Shown one piece after another: positions 10,684-21,494 of a stretch of 64,000 bases of DNA (within the stretch, counting starts at the first letter, position 1; each line of letters starts with the position of its first letter). The DNA lies in NCBI GenBank assembly GCA_943736015.1, contig OX031073.1, forward strand, positions 29,477,210-29,541,209, read 5' to 3'. The translations under genes were made by a program, and so were the position numbers. Source of the stretch: Tridacna crocea (lineage: Eukaryota > Mollusca > Bivalvia > Cardiida > Cardiidae). Below the pieces are notes generated by a model. That model was not told where the DNA came from, did no database searches, and saw only the letters and a program-made list of their open reading frames with translations.

Positions 10684-11220
10684 TTAGCTCTACTGGCTGA
10701 AAGCCAACAGAGCTTGTGTCATGGTATCGTTTCTGGTGTTCCTTCATCTCGTGTCTGTCCGTCTGTCCATTAGTCTTTTTCTTGTTTATGCGAGAAAGTC
10801 TTAAACTGTTGTCAGATTTTCTTGAAACTTACACAGTTGGTTATCTCATCAATAGCTTCATTTAAAAAGAAAAAAAATCCAACTAATAGTTTGGAAAAAG
10901 TAGCCATTTTAAGTTGAAAATTTGCATTTCTTGTTTACATGACAAAGTCTGCATTTGAAATGAGATTTTTGTGATACTTTCAGTTTGTTTATCTCATCAA
11001 TAGCTTCAACCCTATTGATTTTGAAAAAAAATCCAACAAAACAGTGGGAAAAGTAGCCATTTCAAGTTAAAAATTTCTATTTCTTTTGGTCACATTGGTG
11101 GTTGGATTTTCATAAAACTTGCACAGTAAACTGTTGCTTTTTATCATAAACAGCTTGAACCATATTGAGTGTGAATAAATCAGTATGGGAAAAGTAGCTA
11201 TTCAAAGTTGAAAATTTCCA
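10684..11220 (+). repeat. Second array of the ~150-bp repeat
   Basis: It starts TTTAGCTCTACTGGCTGAAAG with an inverted GCCAACAGAGCTT, then GTCTGTCCGTCTGTCC. Three diverged units carrying the AGTAGCCATT phrase follow near 10892, 11044 and 11182. The same family as 1-400, here with its leading end. Confidence 0.65.
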
Positions 11221-11290
11221 TTTCTTATAGTGGCAATGAAGTCCACAATGTTGATCCAAATCTTGTGAAACTTGCAAAGATTGTTTGGAG

Positions 11291-11542
11291 TGCAACACGT
11301 GAAAAGGGTCATTCGGACATTCGCGTAAAGTGTCTCTCTGATCAGCGTGTGCAGTCCACACAGGCTAATCCGAAACGACACTTTCCGATTTTATGTGATT
11401 TTCTGTTTTACGCAAGTCTACTGTAGCACAAAATCTAAATTAGTCGTAAAGTGTTGTCCCGGATTAGCCTGCGCGGACTGCGCAGGCTTATCCGGGACGA
11501 CACTTTACGCAAATGTCTGAATGCACCTTTTCGCGTGTTGCA
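11291..11542. mobile_element. 252-bp hairpin MITE, GACACTTTACGC family
   Basis: Terminal inverted repeats TGCAACACGTGAAAAGGG and CCTTTTCGCGTGTTGCA extend inward through TTCGCGTAAAGTGTC / GACACTTTACGCAAATG. Two internal palindromes lie around GTGCAGTCCACAC and CTGCGCGGACTGCGCAGG. No ORF. A related copy lies at 4219-4432. Confidence 0.7.
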
Positions 11543-11782
11543 ATCCATTTGATTCATCAAGGGATTAAACTGTATTAAAAGCGAAGAAAAACCTGGCAAA
11601 ACATGCAGGAAAGGCAGCCATTTGATGACTTAGTATCGTTTAGTCAACAAAGTCCACATTATTAGTCACATTACTTTGAAATTTGCAAGGATTGTGTAAT
11701 ACAAGGTGTTCTGAAAGTCTATCAAATTTGGTTTGATTCCAAACATTTAGCTTTGAGTAATTGCTCTTCATTTTTAGATTAC

Positions 11783-11984
11783 TGGGGCCCGTATTCACCA
11801 ACCATTCTGAAGAAGGACCTTGGTTTGAGTCCCCAGAATTTTCTAGATTTGCAAACAACGCAACTTCTGATCGGCTAAACCATATGGTTTAGCCAATCAG
11901 AAGTTGTGTTATTTTCAAATTTAGAAAATCTTGAAGAATAAGACTAAGAATATTCTTAAGAATGGTTGGCGAATATGGAACCAG
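11783..11984. repeat. Hairpin MITE, ATTCACCAACC family
   Basis: Outer arms are GTATTCACCAACCATTCT and AGAATGGTTGGCGAATAT. The inner stem is CTAAACCATATGGTTTAG. Second copy of the family seen at 6682-6901. Confidence 0.65.
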
Positions 11985-11989
11985 AGCAC

Positions 11990-12340
11990 GAAGTGCTCAA
12001 AGTGAGCATTTGTGATTGTCCAATGTCCATCATCCATTGTCCACAAACACCTGTCTGTCAAACATCTCCTAAACTACTTGTCTAATCTTGATGAAACTTG
12101 GCAGGGATGTTCCTTGGGTAAAGCTCTACTAAAGTTGTTCAAGAGTTTGAATTCCATTCATACTTGTGGTTTTTGTGGCAACCAGAAGGCAAAACTGTAG
12201 CGATATCTTTGAAAATCTTCTTTGAAACTATAAGGTGTACAGCTTTGATGTTTGGTATGTAGTATAGCCTTGTGGACCTCTACCAAGCTTGTTAATATGA
12301 TGCCCCTGGGGTCAAAACTGGCTCCGACCCAGGGGGGGGA
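11990..12340 (+). repeat. GAGC/AACTTGGCAGGGATGTTCC repeat
   Basis: It opens GCACGAAGTGCTCAAAGTGAGC and carries CTTGATGAAACTTGGCAGGG, the same phrases as the array in the DED-gene intron at 59763 onward. A further piece follows at 12625-12840. No coding capacity. Confidence 0.6.
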
Positions 12341-12392
12341 GACAAGTTCAAACATAGTAACAAAGAAGGAAAACTTTAAAAAATTTCTTCTC

Positions 12393-12619
12393 TTAAATCT
12401 TTTCCAAACAAGCCCTGGTTTTTACATTTCTGAAGTAGAAGTCTTTGAAGACACTATGGGAAAAGGAGAAATGGCTCATAACGAGCAGTTTCTCCTTTTC
12501 CCACAATGCTTTCTACCCTTTTTGAGAACTTTCTGCAATTTTCTCCAAATCTAAAATTGTCGTCTGTAAACCCTTTCGGTTTGGAAGGGTCCAAAATTTG
12601 TTGTTTGGGAAAGGGTTAA
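12393..12619. repeat. TTAA-type palindromic MITE
   Basis: A 227-bp copy with TTAA at both ends. The right end is GTTTGGGAAAGGGTTAA. It is inserted inside the repeat at 11990-12840, so it is younger than that repeat. Confidence 0.7.
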
Positions 12620-12839
12620 TTCAGAAGGCCTAGAGCGTTGATACATGTGTATTTGGTATGTAGCATCTCTTAGTTACCCTTTACCAAGTTTGTGCAGATG
12701 ATGCCCCTGTGGTCAAAACTGGCCATGACACGGGGGTAAGAAGTTGAAATAGGAAACAAAGAAGGAAGACTTTAAAATTCTTCTTCTCTGAAACTGGAAG
12801 GCGTACAGTTTTGATATTTGGTATGTAAAACATTAGCTT

Positions 12840-13520
12840 TAATTTGGCGCTAATTTGAACAGATTCAAGACAGACCCCCCCACACACACACACCCAAAAT
12901 TAGCTTGCGGGGGCTGTTGGGGCCGGAAATTATAGCCAGGGAATACACATATCCACAACAAGGCCAAAGAGACCTTTGCCCGAACTAACGTTGTGCCGAA
13001 ACAACCCCAGGCCAGACACGTCATATTTCTATTCCTGGGTTGTTTTTTTTTGTCTAGAGTAAACAAGATTTTTGTATTAAAATGAGCGCTCCCAATCTAA
13101 AACCATTTCAGTTATAGGTCTAGGCGTTAAAGATTTTTTTCTTCGAATTCGAAAGTAGACACATGTGTAGTGTAAAAACTGTTTCCCGGCTCTTGGTTAG
13201 GGTGACGTATACCGATACAAGCAACAATAATAAAAAAAACAATTTTCTTAATTGACAACACACTTAACGCATTTTATAATCATCAGACAACCCTTTTCCC
13301 TTAAACCTGATATTGAATTTTCTCATTAAACTTAAACGGAGATTTGTTGATGTTTTTATTCGTTCGAATTGGAGTTAAAATTTTTGTAAATCTGTTAAAT
13401 TGTAAATCGCCACCCCCCTTGTAATTCGCCCCTTTTTAATACATATCCGTTTGTAAATACCCCCCCCCCCCCGTTATTCGCCGTTTTAATACATATCCGT
13501 TCGTAAATTAGAACTCTACT
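12840..13520. repeat. Partial copy of the 1.4-kb duplicated unit
   Basis: Contains AGACCTTTGCCCGAA, TTTTTGTATTAAAATGAGCG and GTTTCCCGGCTCTTGG in the same order as the fuller copies at 13625 and 15027. It begins with a C-run and a CA microsatellite near 12868-12893. The right part (13380-13510) is C-rich with two copies of TTTTAATACATATCCGTT. Confidence 0.55.
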
Positions 13521-14178
13521 TTAAGCATCTTTAAATTGCAAACTGAGAATTTATCATGAAGAGAAACAGTCATGACAATGACAGCACAATTTAAGTAGTC
13601 TATCTGCTATACTGTATATGTATTGACTGCGTTTGTTTGTGAGCCCTTGGCAACATTAACTAAGGAAGTCGGTAATACACATATCAACAAAAAGGCCACA
13701 ATAAGGCCGAAAAGACCTTTGCCCGAAATGACGTTGGGCCGAATCGACCCCAGACCCAGGCCCAGACACGTCATAGCTCTATATTCCCGTTTTCTTTTTC
13801 GTCGCTTCACAAGATTTTTGTATTAAAATGAGCGCTCCTAATCGAAAACCATTCAAAATAAGTTACAGGTCTAGGATTTAAAGGGTTTTTTTTCTTCGAA
13901 CTCGAAAGTAGACACATAGTGTAAAAAATGTTTCCCGGCTCTTGGTTAGGGCAACGTATGCCGATACCACCAACAACCATTCCTCTTGCGACACGGGTGA
14001 GAAGGACGATTCCAACAATTTACAAAGATCTCATCAACTGAAACAGAATAATTGCTTATTTAGATCTAGTATATTTTTCTTGCATTTCGGTAATTTTGTT
14101 TTTTTAATGTGTAAAGAAGAAGTTGAAGTTGTATTTTCATTTGTAAACCTACAGTATTGTTCGACGCTCATGTTTCAA

Positions 14179-14414
14179 AAACTCGTTACCAAAACGACAC
14201 TATTTAATACTTTCGATTTTGACAAGCCTAAAATTTTCAGGCCTTTCGAAATCTAAAGCATTTGCAAACGACAAAATATAAGTGATTGGAAATTCGAAAT
14301 TCGATTTGTGAAGGGTAGAAAACGTTGTGGGAAAAGGATAAAATGCCGGTTTCCAGCATTTTCTCCCTTTCCCATAAACTTTTTTAAAAGCTGCTTTCAC
14401 AGGGTCGTCAAAAG
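14179..14414. repeat. TTAA-type MITE in copy A (first)
   Basis: Diverged ends (CTCGTTACCAAAACGAC) and a hairpin with several mismatches. The right end is cut by the internal duplication. Confidence 0.55.
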
Positions 14415-14545
14415 AATAATTGCTTATTTAGATCTAGTATATTTTTCTTGCATTTCGGTAGTTTTGTTTTTTTTAATGTGAAAAGAAGAAGTTGAAGTTG
14501 TATTTTCATTTGTAAACCTACAGTATTGTTCGACGCTCATGTTTC

Positions 14546-14805
14546 AACTCGTTACCAAAACGACACTATTTAATACTTTCGATTTTGACAAGCCTAAAAT
14601 TTTCAGGCCTTTCGAAATCGAAAGCATTTGCAAACGACAAAATATAAGTGATTAAAAATTAGAAATTCGATTTATGAAGGGTAGAAAACGTTGTGGGAAA
14701 AGGAGAAAATGCTGGTTTCCAGCATTTTCTCCTTTTCCAACAATGTTTTGTAAAGCTTTCTTTCACAGGGTCGTCAAAAGTAGGGACTGTGTGGTAATTG
14801 GTTAA
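14546..14805. repeat. TTAA-type MITE in copy A (second)
   Basis: The duplicated partner of the copy at 14179, with a better hairpin (centre GCTGGTTTCCAGC). The right end is GTGTGGTAATTGGTTAA. Confidence 0.6.
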
Positions 14806-15026
14806 TTGATGGATCTTGTGCAGTGCACTCCAAAATATGGTCGATCTGCAAAAGAATTTGGAAGTAATTATAGCTTTCTATTTTGAACATGTGTTTTGGA
14901 CCAAAAAAAAAAACGTAGTAGACTATACTATATAATATTATTAGTCTTGTACGGTCAGGTGGCAGGGGACTTGGAAACTTGTTAACGTCTGAGGTGAATC
15001 ATGTCGTCCCAAGCCGAAGGCGAGGT

Positions 15027-16090
15027 GGCGTTTGTTATTGAGCACTTGGTAACAGTAACTAAGAAAGTCGGTTTATCTTATCACCACGGATCCATGTATT
15101 TCAGCAGATTCAAGACATCGCCTTCGCCGCCCCCCCCATCCCCCAGTCACACACACAATTAACTCGCGGGGACCATTGGGGCCAGAAATGTTAGCCTATT
15201 TTTCGACTGGAGCCAGGGAATACACATATCCACAATAAGGCCGAAAAGACCTTTGCCTGAAATGACACTGGGCCGAAACGACCCCAGGCCCAGATACATC
15301 ATATTTCTATTCCCGTTTTCTTTTTCATCGCTACACAAGATTTTTGTATTAAAATGAACGCTCCTAATCGAAAACCATTCAAAATAGCAAGTTATAAATC
15401 TAGGATTAAAAAGAATTGTTTTTCTTCGAAATCGAAAGTAGACACAAAGAGTAAAAAATGTTTCCCGGCTCTAGGTTAGGGCAACGTATGCCGATACCAG
15501 CAACAACCATTCCTCTTGCGACACGGGTGAGACGGACGATTCCTACAATTTACAAAGAGCCCATTAACTGAAGCAGAATAATTGAGCACTTAGTATGTTT
15601 TTCTTGCATTTCGGTAGTTTTGTTTATTTAATGTGTAAAGAAGAAGTTGAAGTTGTATAAATTTTCATTTGTAAATCTGCAGTTTTGTTCGACGCTCATG
15701 TTTCAACTCGTTACCAAAACGACAATATTTCATACTTTCGATTTTGACAAGCCTAAAATTTTTAGGCTTTTCAAAATTGAAAGCATTTGCAAACGACAAA
15801 ATATAAGTGATTAAAAATTCGAAATTTGATTTGTGAAGGGTAGAAAACGTTGTGGGAAAAGGAGAAAATGCTGGTTTCCAGCATTTTCTGCCTTTCCCAT
15901 AATGTTTTTTAAAGGCTTCTTTCACAGGGTCGTCAAAAGTAGGGACTGTGTGGTAATTGGTTAATTAATGGATCTTGTGCAGTGCACTCCAAAATATGGT
16001 CGATCTGCAAAAGAAGTCGGAAGTAATTATAGCTCTTTATTTTGAACATGTGTTTTGGACAAAAACAAAAGTAATTGCATGACTATATAG
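15027..16090. repeat. 1.4-kb duplicated unit, copy B (left part)
   Basis: Matches copy A up to GAACATGTGTTTTGGAC. It is then cut by the long-inverted-repeat element at 16091-24131, and its right end continues at 24132-24232. Comparing the two copies gives a natural picture of the site before insertion. Confidence 0.65.
15705..15964. repeat. TTAA-type MITE in copy B
   Basis: Orthologous in position to the copy at 14546 within the duplicated unit, so it predates the duplication. Confidence 0.6.
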
Positions 16091-16113
16091 TCACTGTGTT
16101 GTAAGCTGTACGG

Positions 16114-16245
16114 TGTAATAAACTAAGTATGACAACCATGATGTAATCGGAAACTGCGTTTAATATATTGATCTTCACAATAGAGAGTGTTCAATAATCA
16201 AAGTATCAACAGTATCGCATAGCATAAATTTATCAATACATTACA
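16114..16245 (-). repeat. Gypsy 3' LTR (132 bp)
   Basis: Starts TGTAATAAAC and ends CATTACA. Identical to the other LTR apart from an extra TA. No TATA box is obvious at this length. Confidence 0.9.
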
Positions 16246-16258
16246 TCCCCTTTTCTTT
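16246..16258 (-). other. Gypsy polypurine tract
   Basis: On the element strand AAAGAAAAGGGGA abuts the 3' LTR, the position where plus-strand DNA synthesis is primed in LTR elements. Confidence 0.8.
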
Positions 16259-16791
16259 GAAAAAAAGAAATCATTGTCTTTGAAATCATGACTAGAATGT
16301 GAATATAATGAAATATGAAATTTTGATGTTCTAAATTGTCTTTGGTAATTCTTAATAGAAAAAAATCATTTTAGCATAACTGTACTGATTATTACTCAAT
16401 TATGTATGTAGTATACCGATTATGTGAGTGTAGTGAAACAAATTTGCAGGATTTCTATATAGAGTATGTTATACATGTAATACTGACTTCTTACTACCGA
16501 AAAAAAAATGTACTAAAACTTCTCTAACTAATGAAAAAAAAACATGCAATATAAACTTCTAGCTAATGAAAAACATGCAATATAAACTTTGAACTAAAGA
16601 AAACATTATAAATCTCATGCTTATCATTGTCTAATGTTTGACTTATGAAAACATTGCTTGATGCTAATAATTTTCTGGTATGTGAAAACATTTTCTGCTG
16701 CAAATTATTTTAGATATGTGAGACATAGACTCAATATGTGCACAATATTTATGAGAGCAAAAAAAAATGAGTATTGATCAGACACTGAATG
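16259..16791 (-). other. Gypsy non-coding 3' region
   Basis: AT-rich stretch between the end of pol and the 3' LTR, with three diverged copies of a CTAATGAAAA-ACATGCAATATAA phrase near 16530-16600. No gene is seen. Confidence 0.6.
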
Positions 16792-19700
16792 TTAATAATC
16801 GTTCTCGAATCTTTTTGGTTTGCGGATAACTCTGCCGGATCGTGTTGTTTTTTGTTCGGAGACATCTGTCTTCTTTTGGCTTGCTTTGACCGAATTATTT
16901 TCACTTGTGCTCTCCTTTTCATTGCGTTTGTGTATGTCTCCTGTTTTTTCAATAACCCTGGGTTGTACCTTTATATTCTCTTCGGCTGGAGTAAGTTGAA
17001 TATTATTTTCGACCGCTGTTTTGATAATGTGTGGGTTTTCACACGTTTTCAACAACAAGTCTGTATTGCGCCTATATTCACGTCCTGACTCCCCTGCTTT
17101 AACTATGTGAGAACGTGGATAATCTGATGGTTATATGTATTCCGCTGGTTTCCAACCAGAAGGAGTGTTGATCCTCACGGCATCATTCGGCTGGATATCA
17201 TCCTTGACCCTGGTATGTTGGTTATAATAGATGTTTTGCTTTTTTCTGAGGTCAAGTAGCTTCGATGTGACAATTTCAGTATGTTTTGATTCAGGATTTC
17301 GTAATTTTTCTACAGTAGGTATGAGCGTTTTTGCTCTACGGCCCATAAGACGTTGCATTGGTGAGCCAATTTCTTTGTCTCGAGGCGTGTTTCGTAACTC
17401 TAACAATGACAGATAAATGTCGTCACCTGTTTCTACACATTTTTTAATTAATTTCTTCACTGTTTGGACTGCCTTCTCTGCAACACCATTTGTTTGCTGG
17501 TGTAGTGGTGACGATGTGATATGATGAATGCCATACTTTCCAACAAAATCTTTAAATTCTGTACTAGTGAACTGCGGACCGTTGTCACTTATGATTGTGT
17601 CCATGATACCGTAACGAGCAATGTTTTGTTTGACATGCTTAATTACAGTGCTCGATTTTGTATCCCTTTGCAACGGTGCTACCTCTATAAAGTTTGAATA
17701 GTAGTCTACCATGATAAGATAATGGTTTCCCTCATGTTCACATAGGTCCATCCCTACTTTGCTCCATGGTAGTTCTGGAATCGGCTGAATTATCATTGGC
17801 TCTTTCGGTGGTTTATTACGCTGGACCAGGCATGCGCTACATTTACTGACTAATTCTTCAATCTGCTTGTTCATTCCTGGCCAGATTACCAATTCCCTGG
17901 CACGTTTCTTACAGTTTACTACTCCCAGGTGAGAACTGTGTATTGCTTGGAGTGTTTCTTTGCGCATTTCAGCTGGAATATATACTCGTTCACCTCTGTA
18001 TAGTACACCATTGTATACTGCCATTTCGTCTCTGTAGTCCCAAAACGGTAAAACTTCTACTGGTAACATGCTTTTTGATTCTGGCCAACCATGACAGATG
18101 ACCTTTGCTAGAACTTGGAACTGGTTGTCTGTTTGTGTTAAAGCTGCAATTTTCTCATGATTAGTACATGATAGAGAGTCTACCTTTAAGACCATCAGCT
18201 CTTCATCTATCGACTTTGTGCCTGATTCTTCTAATGGCAAACGACTTAAGCAGTCTGCTAGGCCCATTTCTTTACCAACTTTGTGTATCAATGTAAATTC
18301 ATATGGCTGAAGTTTAAGCATCATTCTTTGAATTCTCAGCGGTGCTTTGTGTATGGGTTTTTTAAGGATTGACTCCAGAGGTTTGTGATCTGACTCAATG
18401 GTAAAGTTTTGTCTACCATACAATAATTTGTGGAACCTCTCACAACCAAAAACCACCGCCAACATCTCTTTTTCAATTTGGGCATATTTCTGCTCTGTTG
18501 TTGATAGAGCTCTTGATGCATACGCTATAACTCCATCTTCTTGGATAATGGCTGCTCCTAAACCTTTCATTGATGCGTCTACAGTTAATGTGACTGGTTT
18601 ATCCAAGCTGTAAAACTTCAGCACCTTAGTTGACACTAATGTCCTTTTGATTTTCTCAAACGCTTGTCTAGCAGCATCATTCCAAACCCACTGTTCTTGT
18701 TTTTTCAACTCCCTGAGTGGTGCATTTAACTCACTGAGGTTGGGAATAAATTTGGATACATAGGATAGCATACCGAGAACTGTTTCTAGCTCGCAAAAGT
18801 TTTCAGGTTCTTTCATGTTCATGATTGCCTTGATTCTCTTGTTCGTTGGCTTGATGCCTTCGCTATTCAACTTATGACCTACATAGTCCACTTCAGGCTT
18901 AGCGAAAACACACTTTTCTTTGTTCATCTTTAGATTATTGTTCTGGCCTTATCAAGCACTTGTTTCAACCTTTTGTTGTGTTCTTCGATGGTTCGTCCAT
19001 GCACCAGTATGTCGTCAACTATCACTTCAGCTCCTTGAATACTATCGAAATGCATTTCCATGCATCTTTGGAAAACCTCACTTGAACATTTAGCTCCCAT
19101 AGGCATTCTCAGGTAACGATATCTACCGAACGGAGTATTGAATGTTTTCAACTTGGAACTAGCTTTGGACAGTTTGATTTGATAGTAGCCCATATTTGCG
19201 TCAAGTGTAGTGAAGTATTTACTGCCACATAATCTAGTAGCTACATCTTCGAAGCTGTTCATTGGATAGTGTTCGCGATGTATGGCTTTGTTTAGGTCTG
19301 TTGGGTCAATGCAGATCCTTATTCTGCCATTTTTTTTTCTAACACAGACTAAGCTGTTAACCCAGTTCGTTGGTTCGGTTTCTTGGACAATTATTCCACA
19401 TTGTTTTAGGTGGTCTAACTCACGTTTCAACTGCTCCCTTATAGCAGCTGGCACAGGACGCGGAGCGTGTATTGCTGGTGTTATGGTTGGATCGATTTTG
19501 ATATCATATTCCCCTGGCAAGCAGCCAATTTCATCTCCAAGAACATCATTATAATCTTCAATGATGTGATCAATTTCAGTCTTGACAGAATTCACACGCA
19601 TTATCAGCCCAAAATTTACAGAGTCATTTCTGCCCAATAAATTAACATTTCTAGGAGTGTCCATCACTTGGAATTCTATATCCCTGCCTATGCCTTTATA

Positions 19701-19888
19701 TTCACAGGGTAATGTTATTTTCCCATGAGCTTTGGATTTTCCACTCACCCCATTGATTATAATGTCACTTTCCTCAATCTGTGCAATGCTGTTGAATTCA
19801 TTTGCTGTTTTCCTGGACAGAACATTACACATTGCACCAGAGTCTATTTCTAAGACTAATGGCAATTCTGTGTTTGCTATGTTAAATG
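16792..19888 (-). pseudogene. Gypsy pol region, fossil
   Basis: In element order: an aspartic protease with the DSG active site (EIDSGAMCNVL); a reverse transcriptase with the Gypsy-type VDDILVHG box; RNase H with TVDAS and ESDHKPL; an integrase zinc motif (HSSHLG then CSACL), and the integrase core with its D, D and E residues (KVGMDLCE, ISDNGPQF, GVAEKAVQ); then a C-terminal tail with TRSGRVIRKPKRF, a phrase common at the end of such integrases. Gag and pol lie in different frames, as in relatives that use ribosomal frameshifting. The region is broken, with about two or three breaks. Confidence 0.85.
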
Positions 19889-20854
19889 TTACAGACCAAT
19901 TTTTGTCAGACCCCCTGATGTTGCTACAAAGACATCTTTCACTGAAGCTGTTTGTCCAAACATTTCAGCTAGATTGTCATCTTCCACTGCTTCAGTGTAA
20001 TTTACTCTACGTCTCCTGCCACCACGACCACGATGTGACCTTCTACCCCGACCTCTGGTGTTGTTGGTGACATTGCCGCTTGCTGTATTTCTCCCTTTGC
20101 ACAATGAAGATGCTTTGAAATGACCTGTAAGCCCACAGGTGTCACAGTTTCTGTTATATGCCGGACAGTTTCTGTATTCGTGGTGTCTACAGCACTTTTT
20201 GCAAACTGACTGTCTCTCTTGTCTTTGATGCCTATTGGTTTTAGCCAAATTAACAGCTGGGCTTTCTTCTAAAGTTTTAAGATGAGCGGTTGTTAGCTCT
20301 ACTTGTCTACAAATTTGCATCACTCTGTCTATGTTTAACTGGTCAGCTGGAAGCTCCATTAATTTCTCAGAACATTTTTTGTCATTGACACCGTTAATTA
20401 TCATGTCACAAATTAAACCCTCTTTTTGCTCGCCATACTGACAGTGTTCTGCCTTTCTTTTCAACTCCGCAATGTAGTCCATAATCGACATGTTACCCCT
20501 CTTTGTATTTAAGAACTCCTGCCTTTTAATGTTCCTATAGTTATGAACACCAAAATGTCTGTCAAATTTCCGAAAGACAGTGTCGAGATCGTATTTATCT
20601 TCAGCCGGTCTTCCCACAATTCCGTGCTCCTCGTCTGCTTCAACGGCGGGTGCCCATTCAAAAGCATCATAAATTTTAACGCATTCTCGGCCCATGTTGG
20701 CTAGCAACACGCCGACCTTTCGTCTACCAGGCTTGTCGTCGAGGCCTAAAGCATCTAAATGGATCGTGAAGTCACGTTTGTAAAGTTCCCATTCCGGGGC
20801 GCTAGAGTCTGATGGGTTAAACTCTTGCAACGGCCTAATTCCTTTTGTCGCCAT
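19889..20854 (-). CDS. Gypsy gag
   Basis: About 321 residues, starting MATKGIRPLQEF just after the leader. The central part (from EWELYKRDF to MELPADQLN) has the alpha-helical look of retrotransposon capsid, with the MSIMDYIAELKRKAEHC stretch typical of the family. The C-terminal part has clustered Cys/His (CKKC, then CDTCGLTGHFKASSLC), a nucleocapsid-type zinc region, followed by an Arg/Gly-rich tail. Its role would be particle assembly and RNA binding. Confidence 0.8.
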   Translation of the reverse strand: MATKGIRPLQEFNPSDSSAPEWELYKRDFTIHLDALGLDDKPGRRKVGVLLANMGRECVKIYDAFEWAPAVEADEEHGIVGRPAEDKYDLDTVFRKFDRHFGVHNYRNIKRQEFLNTKRGNMSIMDYIAELKRKAEHCQYGEQKEGLICDMIINGVNDKKCSEKLMELPADQLNIDRVMQICRQVELTTAHLKTLEESPAVNLAKTNRHQRQERQSVCKKCCRHHEYRNCPAYNRNCDTCGLTGHFKASSLCKGRNTASGNVTNNTRGRGRRSHRGRGGRRRRVNYTEAVEDDNLAEMFGQTASVKDVFVATSGGLTKIGL

Positions 20855-20950
20855 AATTATGCGGTAAACGTACGTAGAATAATGTCTCGCTTATGTGACG
20901 GAACCTTTATTTCCTATTAAATGTTCTTTGTTACGCCGATGCGAGCGGAT

Positions 20951-20961
20951 TTCTGACACCA
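20951..20961 (-). other. Gypsy primer-binding site (tRNA-Leu type)
   Basis: The element strand reads TGGTGTCAGAA directly after the 5' LTR, complementary to the 3' end shared by animal leucine tRNAs (ending TCTGACACCA). The match beyond 11 bases is weak. Confidence 0.7.
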
Positions 20962-21091
20962 TGTAATAAACTAAGTATGACAACCATGATGTAATCGGAA
21001 ACTGCGTTTAATATTGATCTTCACAATAGAGAGTGTTCAATAATCAAAGTATCAACAGTATCGCATAGCATAAATTTATCAATACATTACA
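20962..21091 (-). repeat. Gypsy 5' LTR (130 bp)
   Basis: TGTAATAAAC to CATTACA, followed by the target duplication TACGG. Confidence 0.9.
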
Positions 21092-21494
21092 TACGGTACG
21101 AAATGTGTAGTCACTTCCAAGATGGCGGACTGTTTAAATGGAGAAAGGTGGGTGTCACATTTTATCATCAATAACTTTTTTTCTTGAAACCTTCGAGTCA
21201 TGATACTTACAATATATTGTGGGGGAATGATGTGGTAAGCCTCGGTGTTATATAGCAAAGAGCCAGTGCCATTATTCGATACGTTATATCGGCGTAAACA
21301 TTGCCATTTGGTAAAATTTAAATTTGAAGTGAGGAACTTGCATCATTTTTAGTTCTAGAATGGAAAATCAGCCAATGCAGTGGACGACGGTTGTTGTCTC
21401 TGTAGGTATTCAGCACGTGCATTCCAATGATAACGGTAATTTCTGTGAAAGATGTCTAGAAAGACCCGAAAACATGTGTTTTGTACATTGCTAA

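Larger units (their letters stand above)
13625..15026. repeat. 1.4-kb duplicated unit, copy A
   Basis: Head-to-tail with the unit starting at 15027: both begin near GCGTTTGTTTGTGAGC/GCGTTTGTTATTGAGC, share the AGACCTTTGCCCGAA block, a TTAA-type MITE and CCAAAATATGGTCGATCTGC. Copy A also has an internal ~367-bp tandem duplication, with AGAATAATTGCTTATTTAG at both 14045 and 14413. It ends in TTGTACGGTCAGGTGGC, the same sequence found beyond the long-inverted-repeat element at 24153. Confidence 0.65.
16114..21091 (-). mobile_element. Gypsy-type LTR retrotransposon, young, broken
   Basis: A 4,978-bp element on the minus strand, flanked by the 5-bp duplication TACGG (16109-16113 and 21092-21096). 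The LTRs are very short (132 and 130 bp), TGTAATA...ATTACA, and differ only by a 2-bp indel, so the insertion is recent. Order in element sense: LTR, primer site matching tRNA-Leu, gag, pol (protease, reverse transcriptase, RNase H, integrase), purine tract, LTR. Short LTRs are known from the mag-like lineage of Gypsy; placement there is an inference. The coding region looks broken, with about two or three interruptions. Confidence 0.9.

Noticed and set aside
12252-12554. Possible 100-residue protein
   Set aside because: Runs from the GAGC repeat into a MITE; composition follows the repeats.
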